64,000 nucleotides of DNA from Kocuria varians (GTDB taxonomy: Bacteria > Actinomycetota > Actinomycetes > Actinomycetales > Micrococcaceae). The notes under the pieces are model-generated. The model did no database searches, was not told the DNA's origin, and worked only from the letters and a program-made list of their open reading frames with translations. The stretch is taken from positions 19,758 to 83,757 of the forward strand of contig NZ_BJNW01000014.1 in the NCBI RefSeq assembly GCF_006539885.1, read 5' to 3'. Both the position numbers and the translations under genes were made by a program. Shown piece after piece: positions 28,620 through 39,411 of the stretch (position 1 is its first letter; each line of letters opens with the position of its first letter).

Positions 28620-30340
28620 CGTGCGTTCCCTCCGGTGGTCCCGCCCACGAGGGGCTTCTCGGCGTCGAACTGCTGGGTGGAGTAGGCGGAGAGCTCCGGG
28701 TGGTGGAGATCAAGCGCCGGACGCTCCGAGCGGATGCGCGGCAGCGAGGTGAAGTTGTGGCGCGGCGGCGGGCAGGAGGTCGCCCACTCGAGCGAGCCAC
28801 CGAAGCCCCAGGGATCGTCCACCTCGACCTTCTTGGCATTGCGGTGCGTCGTGTACACGTTCCAGAGGAACGGAATCATGGAGACGCCCAGCAACATGGA
28901 GCCGATGGTCGAGAACTGGTTCATCCAGGTGAAGCCGTCCTCGGGCATGTAGTCCGCGTAGCGGCGGGGCATGCCGTCCACGCCCAGCCAGTGCTGGATG
29001 AGGAAGGTCATGTGGAAGCCGACGAACAACAGCCAGAAGTGGATCTTGCCGATGCGCTCGTTGAGCATCTTGCCGGTGAACTTGGGCCACCAGAAGTAAA
29101 AGCCCGCGAACATGCCGAACACGATGGTTCCGAAGATCACGTAGTGGAAGTGCGCCACCACGAAGTAGGTGTCGGACACGTGGAAGTCCAGCGGCGGCGT
29201 CGCCAGGATGACGCCCGTCAGACCACCGAACAGGAAGGTGAACAGGAAGCCCAGCACCCACAGGATGGGCGTCTCGAACGTGAGCGATCCCTGCCACATG
29301 GTGCCGATCCAGTTGAAGAACTTCACACCGGTGGGCACCGCGATCATCATGGTCATGAAGGAGAAAAAGCCCAGGGCCACCGCGCCGGTCACGTACATGT
29401 GGTGCGCCCACACGGTCACGGACAGCGCCGCGATTGCGATGGTCGCGAAGACGAGACCCTTGTACCCGAAGATCGGCTTGCGGGAAAACACCGGGACGAT
29501 CTCCGAGACGATGCCGAAGAACGGCAGGGCCAACACGTACACCTCGGGGTGACCGAAGAACCAGAACAGGTGCTGCCACAGGATGGCCCCACCGTTCTCC
29601 GCGTCGAAGATGTGGCCGCCCAGGCGACGGTCCATGCCGAGCGCGAAGAGCGCGGAGGCCAGCGGCGGGAAGATCATGATGATCAGCATGGCGGTGATCA
29701 GCGCGGTCCAGGTGAACACGGGCATGCGCCACATGGTCATGCCCGGAGCGCGCATGCACACGATGGTGGTGATGAAGTTGACACCACCGAGGATCGTGCC
29801 GAAGCCCTGCAGGCCCAGGCCGAAGACCCAAAGGTCGCCACCGACACCCGGACTAAACGTGGTGCTGTTCAGCGGTGCGTAGGCGAACCAGCCGAACGAG
29901 GCCGCGCCCTGGGGGGACATGAAGCCGGAGACGGCCACGAGGGAGCCGAACAGGAAGAACCAGAAGGACAGGGCGTTCAGACGCGGGAAGGCCACGTCAG
30001 GGGCGCCCAGCTGCAGCGGAACGATCACGTTCGCGAAGCCGATGAACAGCGGGGTGCCGAACATCAGCAGCATGATCGTGCCGTGCATGGTGAAGAGCTG
30101 GTTGTACTGGTCCTTCGTCTCCAGGATCTGCATGCCGGGCTCGAAGAGCTCCGCACGGATGAGCAGCGCCATGACGCCGCCCACGCAGAAGAAGATGAAG
30201 GACGAGATCAGGTACATGTACCCGATGGTCTTGTGGTCGGTCGAGGTGAGCCAGTTGACGATCACCTTGCCCTTGGAGCGTGGGACAACACGGGGTGCGG
30301 CGGTAGCCGCGTCGTCCCGCGAGTATTCGAGCGTAGACAT
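28616..30340 (-). CDS. ctaD: cytochrome c oxidase subunit I
   Basis: 574 aa catalytic subunit of the aa3 oxidase, twelve helices, reducing O2 at the heme a3-CuB site and pumping protons. Conserved pieces are [10 protein letters not shown] near residue 34, the CuB/Tyr cross-link motif [13 protein letters not shown] (about 270), AHHMYVTG (about 320), and the heme ligand region [10 protein letters not shown] (about 405). ATG at 30340 with a purine-rich stretch upstream. Between ctaC (10 bases upstream) and ctaF (4-base overlap). Confidence 0.97.
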   Translation of the reverse strand: MSTLEYSRDDAATAAPRVVPRSKGKVIVNWLTSTDHKTIGYMYLISSFIFFCVGGVMALLIRAELFEPGMQILETKDQYNQLFTMHGTIMLLMFGTPLFIGFANVIVPLQLGAPDVAFPRLNALSFWFFLFGSLVAVSGFMSPQGAASFGWFAYAPLNSTTFSPGVGGDLWVFGLGLQGFGTILGGVNFITTIVCMRAPGMTMWRMPVFTWTALITAMLIIMIFPPLASALFALGMDRRLGGHIFDAENGGAILWQHLFWFFGHPEVYVLALPFFGIVSEIVPVFSRKPIFGYKGLVFATIAIAALSVTVWAHHMYVTGAVALGFFSFMTMMIAVPTGVKFFNWIGTMWQGSLTFETPILWVLGFLFTFLFGGLTGVILATPPLDFHVSDTYFVVAHFHYVIFGTIVFGMFAGFYFWWPKFTGKMLNERIGKIHFWLLFVGFHMTFLIQHWLGVDGMPRRYADYMPEDGFTWMNQFSTIGSMLLGVSMIPFLWNVYTTHRNAKKVEVDDPWGFGGSLEWATSCPPPRHNFTSLPRIRSERPALDLHHPELSAYSTQQFDAEKPLVGGTTGGNAR

Positions 30341-30350
30341 TGCCTATCCC

Positions 30351-31214
30351 CTAGTTGTTGGACGTTGCGTTGAGGTTCGGGTTGCGGTTGTACTCGTCGC
30401 CGATGATTCCCGTGTTGCCTTCGTCGCGCAGCTTCTTCATCTGGGCGTTGTACTCGTCCTTGCTCACGACGGACACGTTGAAGAGCATCTCGGAGTGGTA
30501 CTCACCGCACAGCTCTGCACACTTGCCGGCGAAGGTGCCCTCACGGCCGGTGGTGAAGCTCATGTAGTTGGTGCGGCCCGGGACCATGTCGATCTTCTCG
30601 AGGAAGGCGGGGACCCAGAAGGAGTGGATGACGTCGCGGGAGGAGATCTCGAGCTCCACCTTGCTGTCGGCGGGGAGGTAGAGGGTGGGCAGCGTCTTCT
30701 CGACGCCGGTCTCACCGGTGAGGTGCGCCTGCACGCCCTGGTAGTGGACGTCCTCGTCGAGGTAGTTGAAGTCCCACGCCCACTGCTTGCCGTAGACCTG
30801 GATCTTGGTGTCCGGGTTGTCGAAGCGCTCCGTGATGGCGGTCTGCGCACGGAAGGAGAAGAAGAACAGGCTGACGACCATGGCGATCGGCACGATCGTG
30901 TAGAAGATCTCCAGCGGCGCGTTGTAGGCGAGCTGGCGGGGGTAGCCGGTCTCGTTCTTGCGCCGGCGGTAGGCGACCATGCACCAGAGCATGAGGCCCC
31001 ACACCAGGAGACCGACGCCCAGGGCGGCAATCCACGAGCCGATCCAGAGGTCCATGACCTGGTCGGCGTTGTCGGTGGTGCCCCGTTCGGTGGGCAGGAA
31101 GCCAACCTTCGACTGCTCCGAGCACGCGGTGAGCGAGATCGTCGCCAGGACTGCCACTGCCGAGACCTTGAGCGCTCGGCCGCGGCGGGTGCCGGTTCGA
31201 GTTTGCGAACTCAC
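30351..31214 (-). CDS. ctaC: cytochrome c oxidase subunit II
   Basis: 287 aa. A lipoprotein-type signal with lipobox LTAC (cysteine about residue 31), two membrane helices (about 60-82 and 105-128), and the exported CuA cupredoxin domain, whose copper ligands are in CAELCGEYHSEM (about 230). It accepts electrons from QcrC. I choose the GTG at 31214 because GGAAGGG lies 6 bases upstream; an ATG 12 codons earlier (31250) is also possible. First gene of ctaC-ctaD-ctaF. A perfect 8+8 inverted repeat lies about 120 bases upstream. Confidence 0.95.
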   Translation of the reverse strand: MSSQTRTGTRRGRALKVSAVAVLATISLTACSEQSKVGFLPTERGTTDNADQVMDLWIGSWIAALGVGLLVWGLMLWCMVAYRRRKNETGYPRQLAYNAPLEIFYTIVPIAMVVSLFFFSFRAQTAITERFDNPDTKIQVYGKQWAWDFNYLDEDVHYQGVQAHLTGETGVEKTLPTLYLPADSKVELEISSRDVIHSFWVPAFLEKIDMVPGRTNYMSFTTGREGTFAGKCAELCGEYHSEMLFNVSVVSKDEYNAQMKKLRDEGNTGIIGDEYNRNPNLNATSNN

Positions 31215-31521
31215 AGACGGCCCTTCCTCTTCTGTACGTGGGGTCGGCATCTGTCCTGCACCGAGGGCAGGCAGGACGCGTCGCCCGTTACTTGTTCTCC
31301 GTAGGAAGCTTACCCCTCAGGCCCTCGATGTGCTGACACTGTGTCAGCGCGCCGTGTCGCCTGCGCACCCGGCTCGGCAGCTGCTCGGCCACGACGCAGC
31401 AGCTCGACGAACGCGCGGTCATCTCCTCTGAATCCTCCCTCCCGGACCCGGTCCGGGGGGGGCCGTGGCGGACCCACCGGGGGTTCAGAGGGACGCGGAC
31501 GAGGCATGTGACGAAGAGAGG
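31215..31521. other. upstream region of ctaC
   Basis: About 300 non-coding bases between the ctaC start and the erpA terminator. The only distinctive structure is the inverted repeat at 31332-31348. No RNA gene was seen. Confidence 0.4.
31332..31348. promoter_or_regulatory. inverted repeat upstream of ctaC, possible operator
   Basis: GCTGACAC-T-GTGTCAGC, a perfect 8+8 palindrome around a single base, about 118 bases before the ctaC start on the minus strand. Confidence 0.4.
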
Positions 31522-31566
31522 CCGAAGGGGTGTGCGCGGCCTTCGGGCCGACGCACACCCCTTCGG
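31522..31566 (-). terminator. long hairpin after erpA
   Basis: CCGAAGGGGTGTGCG pairs perfectly with CGCACACCCCTTCGG, and the loop itself holds a GGCC-TTCG-GGCC mini-hairpin. It starts 11 bases beyond the erpA stop. Confidence 0.75.
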
Positions 31567-31577
31567 TGCCGCGGGGA

Positions 31578-31946
31578 TCAGTGGAACGAGTCGCCGCACG
31601 CGCAGGAGCCCTGCGCGTTGGGGTTGTCGATCGAGAAGCCCTGCTTGGAGATGGTGTCCTCGAAGTCCACCGTGGAGCCGCTGAGGTAGGGCACGCTCAT
31701 CTTGTCCACGATGACCTCCACGCCGCCGAAGTCGCGAACGTGGTCACCGTCGAGGACGCGCTCGTCGAAGTAGAGCTGGTAGATCAGCCCGGAGCAGCCG
31801 CCGGGCTGCACTGCGACGCGCAGGCGCAGGTCCGTGCGGCCCTCCTGCTCCAGGAGGTCGCGCACCTTCTGGGCGGCGTTGTCGGTGAGCAGCACCTCGT
31901 GGGTGGGCAGGTCCTGCGTGGTCTCGTTCTCGGTCGTGACGCTCAT
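31578..31946 (-). CDS. erpA: A-type iron-sulfur cluster insertion protein
   Basis: 122 aa HesB/IscA-type carrier that delivers Fe-S clusters to apoproteins. The three cluster cysteines are visible: one in QPGGCSGLIYQL (about residue 50) and two in GSCACGDSFH at the C-terminus. The ATG at 31946 is used; a GTG three codons upstream is an alternative, and the AAGAAAG purine run can serve both. Followed by a strong hairpin and probably monocistronic. Nearby Fe-S clients include the Rieske protein, but that link is only contextual. Confidence 0.93.
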   Translation of the reverse strand: MSVTTENETTQDLPTHEVLLTDNAAQKVRDLLEQEGRTDLRLRVAVQPGGCSGLIYQLYFDERVLDGDHVRDFGGVEVIVDKMSVPYLSGSTVDFEDTISKQGFSIDNPNAQGSCACGDSFH

Positions 31947-32035
31947 GGTGCTCACTTTCTTTCTTCTACGACCCGGGTCTCACGCCCGGGTGCGGCCGAT
32001 GCCTTCTGCGACGTCCAACGTCGAGGTCCGGGGAA

Positions 32036-33466
32036 TCATTCCGCGGGTGAGGAGCCGGGGGACGTCTCCTGCTCCGCGAGTGCGGAGAGCACGAGGGCCT
32101 CCGCGGTGACGGCGTGCAGGAAGTCCTCGATGTGCAGGGACTCGTTGGCGCTGTGGGCCCGGGTGTCCGGGTCCTCGATGCCGGTGATGAGGATCTGCGC
32201 CTCAGGGTACGCCTCGGTGAGGGTCGCGGTGAAGGGGATGGAGCCGCCCATGCCCGCGGTCACGGCGGGGCGGCCCCACGCCTCCTCGAAGGCCCACAGG
32301 GCGATCCGGGAGCTCACGGCGTCCGTGTCCGCGCGGAAGGACTGCCCGGTCTCCTCCAGGTGGAAGGTCACGTGCGCACCGAAGGGAGCGTGCTCCTCCA
32401 CGTGCCTGCGCAGCGCCTCCCCCGCGACCTTCGGGTCCTGCCCGGGAGCGATCCGCAGGCTCAGCTTGGCCCGGGCCGTGGCGGCGATGGTGTTGGAGGC
32501 CTTGTCCACCTCCGTGACGTCGATGCCCGTGACCGAGATGGCCGGCTGGGTCCAGATCCGCGAGGAGATGGAGCCGCGCCCGGCCAGCCGAACGCCGTCG
32601 AGCACGCCCGCGTCCGCGCGGAACCGGGCCTCGTCATAGTCGACGTCCGTGTGGTCCTCGCTCAGCAGGCCCTCGACGGCCACGGCACCGTCGTCGTCGT
32701 GCAGCGTGGCGATCAGGCGGGAGAGGACGGTGGGCGCGTCCAGGATCGGTCCCCCGAACATCCCGGAGTGCACGGCGTGGTCCAGGACCGCGACCTCCAC
32801 GATGCCGCCGACGACGCCGCGCAGGCTCGTGGTCAGCGCCGGCACCCCGACCTCCCAGTTCGCGGAGTCGGCGATCACGATGACGTCCGCGGCGAGCTTG
32901 TCGCGGTGGGCCGCGAGGAACGCCTCGAAACCGGGCGAGCCGGCCTCCTCCTCGCCCTCGACGAAGACGGTGATGCCGAGGCCCGGCTCGCTGCCGTGCT
33001 GGGCGAAGAACGCGCGCAGGGCGCCCACGTGGGCCATCACGCCGGCCTTGTCGTCCGCGGCACCACGCCCCCAGAGCCGACCGTCCTTCTCGACGGCCTC
33101 GAACGGCTCGGTCTCCCACAGCTCCCGCTTTCCGGGGGGCTGCACGTCGTGGTGAGCGTAGAGCAGGATCGTGGGGCGCCCGGGTGCCGCGGCCTTGCGG
33201 GCGACGACGGCGGGGTGCCCGGGCCTGTCCTCGGAGTCGGTGGGGGCGCGCAGCACCTCGACCCCGTCGAAGGGCAGCTCGCGCAGCAGCCCGGCGACGG
33301 CCTCCGCGCTGCGGTCGAGGTCTGCGGCGTCGAAGGAGTCCCACGCGATCCCCGGAATGGCCACGAGGGCACCGAGGTCCTCCAGCAGGGCTGCGCGTGA
33401 GTCGACGACGCTGCGGCGCAGGGCCTCGACGGTTTCGGAACCGGGTCGGGTGAAGTCTGTGCTCAT
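32036..33466 (-). CDS. M20 family dipeptidase
   Basis: 476 aa dinuclear zinc peptidase of the ArgE/DapE/CPG2 superfamily, probably a cytosolic dipeptidase of broad specificity. Metal-ligand motifs are YAHHDVQPP (about residue 98), WGRGAADDKAG (about 130) with the bridging Asp, and the catalytic Glu in EGEEEAGSP (about 167). A dimerisation lid domain occupies about 200-345. The ATG at 33466 fits the family N-terminus MSTDFTRPG. It is divergent from the DUF3043 gene. Confidence 0.92.
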   Translation of the reverse strand: MSTDFTRPGSETVEALRRSVVDSRAALLEDLGALVAIPGIAWDSFDAADLDRSAEAVAGLLRELPFDGVEVLRAPTDSEDRPGHPAVVARKAAAPGRPTILLYAHHDVQPPGKRELWETEPFEAVEKDGRLWGRGAADDKAGVMAHVGALRAFFAQHGSEPGLGITVFVEGEEEAGSPGFEAFLAAHRDKLAADVIVIADSANWEVGVPALTTSLRGVVGGIVEVAVLDHAVHSGMFGGPILDAPTVLSRLIATLHDDDGAVAVEGLLSEDHTDVDYDEARFRADAGVLDGVRLAGRGSISSRIWTQPAISVTGIDVTEVDKASNTIAATARAKLSLRIAPGQDPKVAGEALRRHVEEHAPFGAHVTFHLEETGQSFRADTDAVSSRIALWAFEEAWGRPAVTAGMGGSIPFTATLTEAYPEAQILITGIEDPDTRAHSANESLHIEDFLHAVTAEALVLSALAEQETSPGSSPAE

Positions 33467-33547
33467 GCATCCCACCATAGTCACGCGCACTGGACGCCCG
33501 CCGGTCAAGCGGGCCGGCACCCGCGGGATCTCCGTTAGGCTGGTCGG

Positions 33548-34180
33548 GTGTTTGGACGCAAGAAGGCAGATCAATCCTCGGGTTCCACCGCCGTGCGCGC
33601 AGCGGCCGTGAAGGACTCCCCCGCACCCTCCGCCCACGGGGCACAGGGCCGCGACGGCCACTCCCCGCAGGCCAAGAAGGGCAGGCCCACGCCCACCCGC
33701 AAGGAGCAGGAGGCCGCGCGGCGTCGTCCGCTGATCCCGGAGGACCGCAAGGCCGCGAAGGCCGAGTCCAAGCTGGCCGTGCGTGAGCAGCGCAAGGTGG
33801 CCCAGGCCGGCATGGCGGCCGGCGACGAGCGCTACCTCGGCCCGCGCGACGCCGGGCCCCAGCGCCGGTTCGCCCGCGACTGGGTGGACTCCCGCTTCAA
33901 CATCGGCGAGTACGTGCTGATCTTCCTGCTGCTGATCTTCGTGCTCATGTGGCTGCCCGTGCAGTCCGTGGCCCTGACCCTGATCTGGATCGTCTACGGC
34001 TACATCCTGCTCTGCGTCCTCGACGCCGTGATCATGACCACGCGGATGCACGCGGCCATGCGCCGCAAATTCGGAACGGTCCAGCGCGGCACCCGCTGGT
34101 ACGCCGCCATGCGCACGTTCACCATCCGCCGCCTGCGCCTTCCCAAGCCCCAGGTGCGCCGGGGTGAGCGTCCCGCCTGA
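33548..34180 (+). CDS. DUF3043 family membrane protein
   Basis: 210 aa. A long charged, Lys/Arg/Ala-rich cytoplasmic N-terminus (residues 1-120, MFGRKKADQ start) precedes two hydrophobic helices (about 123-140 and 143-163) and a basic C-terminus with the conserved RTFTIRRLRLPKPQV region. DUF3043 is an actinobacteria-specific family of unknown function. GTG start at 33548. One copy of the GCGGCGTCGTC word lies in the Arg-rich linker. A strong terminator follows. Confidence 0.88.
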   Translation: MFGRKKADQSSGSTAVRAAAVKDSPAPSAHGAQGRDGHSPQAKKGRPTPTRKEQEAARRRPLIPEDRKAAKAESKLAVREQRKVAQAGMAAGDERYLGPRDAGPQRRFARDWVDSRFNIGEYVLIFLLLIFVLMWLPVQSVALTLIWIVYGYILLCVLDAVIMTTRMHAAMRRKFGTVQRGTRWYAAMRTFTIRRLRLPKPQVRRGERPA

Positions 34181-34198
34181 GGTCGCCGCACCCCGTAG

Positions 34199-34238
34199 GA
34201 CGAGGGCCGGTCCACCGCGCGGTGGACCGGCCCTCGTC
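34199..34238. terminator. bidirectional hairpin between DUF3043 gene and pyrD
   Basis: Perfect 18 bp stem (34199-34216 with 34221-34238), GCGC loop, followed by TTTG on the plus strand; lies between convergent genes. Confidence 0.8.
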
Positions 34239-34315
34239 TTTGCCCGTGTGCTCGTGGGTACGCCGCCCGCATCGCCGCGGGGATGGGCTTCCCACGCGGT
34301 CGCGCCGAGGACGCC

Positions 34316-35407
34316 TCAGCGGCCCCGAGGGGCCAGGCGCGCGAGACCGCGGTTGATCCGTGCCGCCCAGAACGGGCCCTCGTAGAGGAATGCGGTGTAC
34401 CCCTGCACGAGCGAGGCCCCGGCGTCGAGCCGTTCCTGCACGTCCTGCGCCGTGGTCACTCCCCCCACCGACACGAGCACGAGCCTGTCCCCTACGTGCT
34501 CGCGCAGCAGGCGCAGCACTTCGAGGGAACGACGGCCCAGCGGCGCGCCGGAGAGCCCGCCCGCGCCGTCCGCCGCGACCTCCTCCGCCGGGGTCCGCAG
34601 CCCCAGGCCTTCGCGGGCGATCGTCGTGTTGGTGGCCACGATCCCGTCCAGGCCGAGGTCCAGGGCGAGGTCCGCCACCGCCAGGACGTACTCGTCCGCG
34701 AGGTCCGGGGCGATCTTCACGAGCAGCGGCACGCGGCGGGACGTCACCCGGTCCGCTTCCTCCCGCACCGCGGCGAGCAGGGGTCGCAGGGAGTCGAGCT
34801 CCTGGAGCTGGCGCAGCCCCGGGGTGTTCGGAGAGGACACGTTGACCACCAGGTAGTCCGCATAGGGCGCGAGCACGCGGGTGCTGCTCACGTAGTCCTG
34901 CGCGGCGTCCTCGAGACCCACGACCTTCGTCTTGCCGATGTTCACGCCGATCACCGGGCGGGCCCTGCCCGTGCGGGCGGCCTCCTGGGCCAGGCTCTGC
35001 AGCGCGGCGACCACGCGCGGCGCCACGGCCTGCGCCCCGTCGTTGTTGAAGCCCATGCGGTTGATGACGGCACGGTCCTCCACCAGGCGGAACAGCCGCG
35101 GGCGGGGGTTGCCGGGCTGGCCCTGTCCGGTCACGGTCCCGATCTCCACGTGGCCGAAACCCAGGTTCGTGAGGGCGTGGGTGCCGGTCGCGCCCTTGTC
35201 GAAGCCGGCCGCCAGGCCGAACGCGGACGGGAACGTCAGCCCCATCACGCGCACCTCGCCGCCGATGGCCGGTGCCGTGAGGCGGCTCAGCACACGGCCG
35301 ATGCCGCAGCGGTGGGCCAGCTTGATGCCCGCGAAGCCGAGGGTGTGGGCCAGCTCGGGGTCCATCCAGGAGAAGGCGAGCTTGAAGAAGGTGGGATACA
35401 CGCGCAT
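34316..35407 (-). CDS. pyrD: dihydroorotate dehydrogenase (quinone), class 2
   Basis: 363 aa flavoprotein that oxidises dihydroorotate to orotate with reduction of the quinone pool, tying pyrimidine synthesis to the respiratory chain. The N-terminal membrane-associating helix of class 2 enzymes (YPTFFKLAFSWMDPELAH) is present. FMN-barrel motifs include GLAAGFDKGATG, MGFNNDGAQ, VNVSSPNTPGLR (catalytic Ser region) and LVKIAPDL. ATG at 35407 behind a GGGGGG ribosome-binding site. Monocistronic. A parS-like sequence lies about 130 bases upstream of the start. Confidence 0.95.
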   Translation of the reverse strand: MRVYPTFFKLAFSWMDPELAHTLGFAGIKLAHRCGIGRVLSRLTAPAIGGEVRVMGLTFPSAFGLAAGFDKGATGTHALTNLGFGHVEIGTVTGQGQPGNPRPRLFRLVEDRAVINRMGFNNDGAQAVAPRVVAALQSLAQEAARTGRARPVIGVNIGKTKVVGLEDAAQDYVSSTRVLAPYADYLVVNVSSPNTPGLRQLQELDSLRPLLAAVREEADRVTSRRVPLLVKIAPDLADEYVLAVADLALDLGLDGIVATNTTIAREGLGLRTPAEEVAADGAGGLSGAPLGRRSLEVLRLLREHVGDRLVLVSVGGVTTAQDVQERLDAGASLVQGYTAFLYEGPFWAARINRGLARLAPRGR

Positions 35408-35535
35408 GCCCCCCAGTTTTCCACACGGGTGACGGGGCCGAGCGGCGGGGACTCGCGGGGCGCGGGTGGTGGATGACGCCGTGTGCATCTGTCGAACGGT
35501 GCATGGGTCACCACCATGGGCCACCCATAAATTCA

Positions 35536-35551
35536 TGTTTCACGTGAGACT
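35536..35551. other. parS-like 16-mer
   Basis: Reads TGTTTCACGTGAGACT, 14 of 16 matches to the general bacterial parS consensus TGTTTCACGTGAAACA. A weaker 11-of-14 match (GTTTCACCTTCAAC) follows at about 35571-35584. Located in the AT-richer spacer between pyrD and uppS. Confidence 0.5.
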
Positions 35552-35603
35552 TGGGGGATAAATATCACGTTTCACCTTCAACTTGGATCCACCCCGGTGA
35601 CCG

Positions 35604-36398
35604 TTACCCCTCGTGCGGGCTCGCCGGGACTCGGTCTACGGCTCCCCCGTACCGGCGGTCCCGGTCCACATAGTCCTCGACGGCGCGCCACAGCACCCGA
35701 CGGTCCATGTCCGGCCACAGCGCGTCCAGGAAGACCATCTCCGCATAGGCGGACTGCCACAGCATGAAGTTGGATAGCCGCTGCTCTCCCGAGGACCGCA
35801 GAAACATGTCCACGTCCGGAAGCTCCGGCTCGTCCAGGTAGCGCTGGACGGTGGCCTCGGAGATGGAGCCCGGCTTCAGGCGACCCGCCGCGGCGTCTCG
35901 AGCCATCGCGGCCGCAGCGTCTGCGATCTCCGCGCGGCCCCCGTAGTTCACGCACATCGTGAGGGTGATGACGTCGTTGTCCCGGGTCTCCTGCTCGGCC
36001 GTCTCAAGGCGTTTGATCACCGAGTTCCAGAGCCTGGGACGCCGGCCGGCCCACCGCACCCTGATCCCCCACTCCTGGAACGTGGGCAGCTGGCGGGCCA
36101 TGACGTCCCCGGTGAAGTTCATGAGGAAGGCGACCTCCGCGGGGGATCGCTTCCAGTTCTCGGTGGAGAACGCGTAGGCGGAGACGTACGGAATGCCGAG
36201 GTCGATCGCGCCGGCCACGACGTCCATCAGCGCCCGCTCACCAGCGCGGTGTCCCTCGGTGCGGGGCAGGCCCCGCTCGTTGGCCCACCGGCCGTTTCCG
36301 TCCATCACCAGGGCCACGTGCTCGGGCAGGTCGGAGCGGTTCAGACGCGGGGCGGTGGCTCCGCTCGGGTGCAGGGGCGGCGGGGAGAAACGGTTCAC
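35604..36398 (-). CDS. uppS: isoprenyl (undecaprenyl) diphosphate synthase
   Basis: 264 aa cis-prenyltransferase making the C50-C55 lipid carrier for peptidoglycan and wall glycans. The signature [13 protein letters not shown] (catalytic Asp about residue 31), RTEGHRAG, and STENWKRS are present, as is the C-terminal [20 protein letters not shown] region read in pieces. The GTG at 36398 has AGGA 8 bases upstream. recO ends 93 bases upstream on the same strand, the usual actinobacterial recO-uppS order. Confidence 0.95.
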   Translation of the reverse strand: MNRFSPPPLHPSGATAPRLNRSDLPEHVALVMDGNGRWANERGLPRTEGHRAGERALMDVVAGAIDLGIPYVSAYAFSTENWKRSPAEVAFLMNFTGDVMARQLPTFQEWGIRVRWAGRRPRLWNSVIKRLETAEQETRDNDVITLTMCVNYGGRAEIADAAAAMARDAAAGRLKPGSISEATVQRYLDEPELPDVDMFLRSSGEQRLSNFMLWQSAYAEMVFLDALWPDMDRRVLWRAVEDYVDRDRRYGGAVDRVPASPHEG

Positions 36399-36490
36399 GC
36401 GGGGATCCTGTCGAAGCGACGATGGGTGTCTCCCCCACCCTAGAACTTCCGGGGCTCGACCGGCGCCGCGCCCGACCTGCGGAGCGGGTC

Positions 36491-37249
36491 TCAGTCCCCC
36501 GCGCGCTCCACGAGTGCCAGGGACCTGACGGTGCGCTCCATGTGCCACTGGACGTAGGCGGCCACGAGACCGGCGGCCGCGCGTGCGGTCCGGGGATGGG
36601 CGGCGTCGACGACGGTCCAGTCGCCGCGCAGCAGCCCGTCCAGGAGGACGAAGGTGGCGGCGTCCGGTGCCGCGGAACCCGGCGGGCGGCACTGCGGGCA
36701 CACGGCTCCGCCGAGGGCCGCTGAGAACGAGCGGTGGGGACCGGGAGCGCCGCAGCGGGCGCAGTCGACGAAACTGGGCGACCAGCCCGCGAGGGAGACC
36801 GCCCGCAGCAGGTAGGAGTCGAGGATCCGCCCGGGCTCGTGCAGTCCGCGTGCCACCGCGGAGAGCGCCCCGGTCAGCAGCCGGTAGTGCTGGGCGGCGG
36901 TGTCGTAGTCGTCCGCGGTGAGCTTCTCCGCGGTCTCTGCCATCGCGGCCGCAGCGGTGTAGCGGTCGTAGTCCGCCACGATGCGCTCCCCGTAGGAGCG
37001 GCGGCCCACCGCCTGGGAGACGATGTCCAGCGTGCGCCCGTGGACGAGCTGCACCTGCGCCACGTTGAACGGTTCCAGCCGGGCGCCGAAACGCGACGTG
37101 GTGCGCCGCACGCCCTTGGCCACGGCCCGGACCTGCCCGTGCTCCGCGGTCAGGAGGATCACGATCCGGTCCGCCTCCCCCAGCTTGTACGTGCGCAGCA
37201 CCACGGCGTCGTCGCTGTAGGAACGCGAAGCGAAGGTTGAACGAGCCAC
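36491..37249 (-). CDS. recO: DNA repair protein RecO
   Basis: 252 aa. Loads RecA onto SSB-coated DNA in the RecFOR pathway. An N-terminal OB fold ([19 protein letters not shown]) is followed by a helical domain and a four-cysteine zinc site CARC...CPQC (about residues 158-183). The GTG at 37249 fits the family start. Upstream neighbour leuA; downstream uppS, a conserved order. Confidence 0.94.
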   Translation of the reverse strand: MARSTFASRSYSDDAVVLRTYKLGEADRIVILLTAEHGQVRAVAKGVRRTTSRFGARLEPFNVAQVQLVHGRTLDIVSQAVGRRSYGERIVADYDRYTAAAAMAETAEKLTADDYDTAAQHYRLLTGALSAVARGLHEPGRILDSYLLRAVSLAGWSPSFVDCARCGAPGPHRSFSAALGGAVCPQCRPPGSAAPDAATFVLLDGLLRGDWTVVDAAHPRTARAAAGLVAAYVQWHMERTVRSLALVERAGD

Positions 37250-37317
37250 GGAGTCATTGTGCCACCAGCCTCGGACACGGCCGCGCCGCCGGCCCACGAC
37301 AAGGACGCGGACCGGCA

Positions 37318-37346
37318 ACGACGCCCGCCGGCGCCGCGGCGTCGTC
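37318..37346. repeat. intergenic palindrome with the GCGGCGTCGTC word
   Basis: ACGACGCC (37318-37325) and GGCGTCGT (37338-37345) are inverted, with an exact GCGGCGTCGTC at 37336-37346. Located in the recO-leuA spacer. Confidence 0.45.
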
Positions 37347-37417
37347 GGCCCCTTGCACGCCACCCCTCTCCCACACCACGGACCCTCGCCGCCGTCGATC
37401 GGAGCTCGGACAGGCAA

Positions 37418-37450
37418 CGGCCCCCGCCCTCACGAGGAAGACCGGGGCCG
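37418..37450 (-). terminator. possible leuA terminator
   Basis: CGGCCCC (37418-37424) pairs with GGGGCCG (37444-37450) with a long loop, 22 bases beyond the leuA stop. Weak. Confidence 0.35.
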
Positions 37451-37472
37451 CAGGAGGATCAGAACCGACGCA

Positions 37473-39357
<1,885 letters not shown>

Positions 39358-39364
39358 GTGATCC

Positions 39365-39370
39365 AACGTA
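39365..39370 (-). promoter_or_regulatory. -10 box of the leuA transcript
   Basis: TACGTT on the minus strand, 7 bases before the leader-peptide ATG, matching the TANNNT-N7-start pattern of leaderless actinobacterial messages. Confidence 0.45.
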
Positions 39371-39411
39371 CCACCCGGTCCGACGGGCACCCGCGCGTTA
39401 CGAACGGCGGC

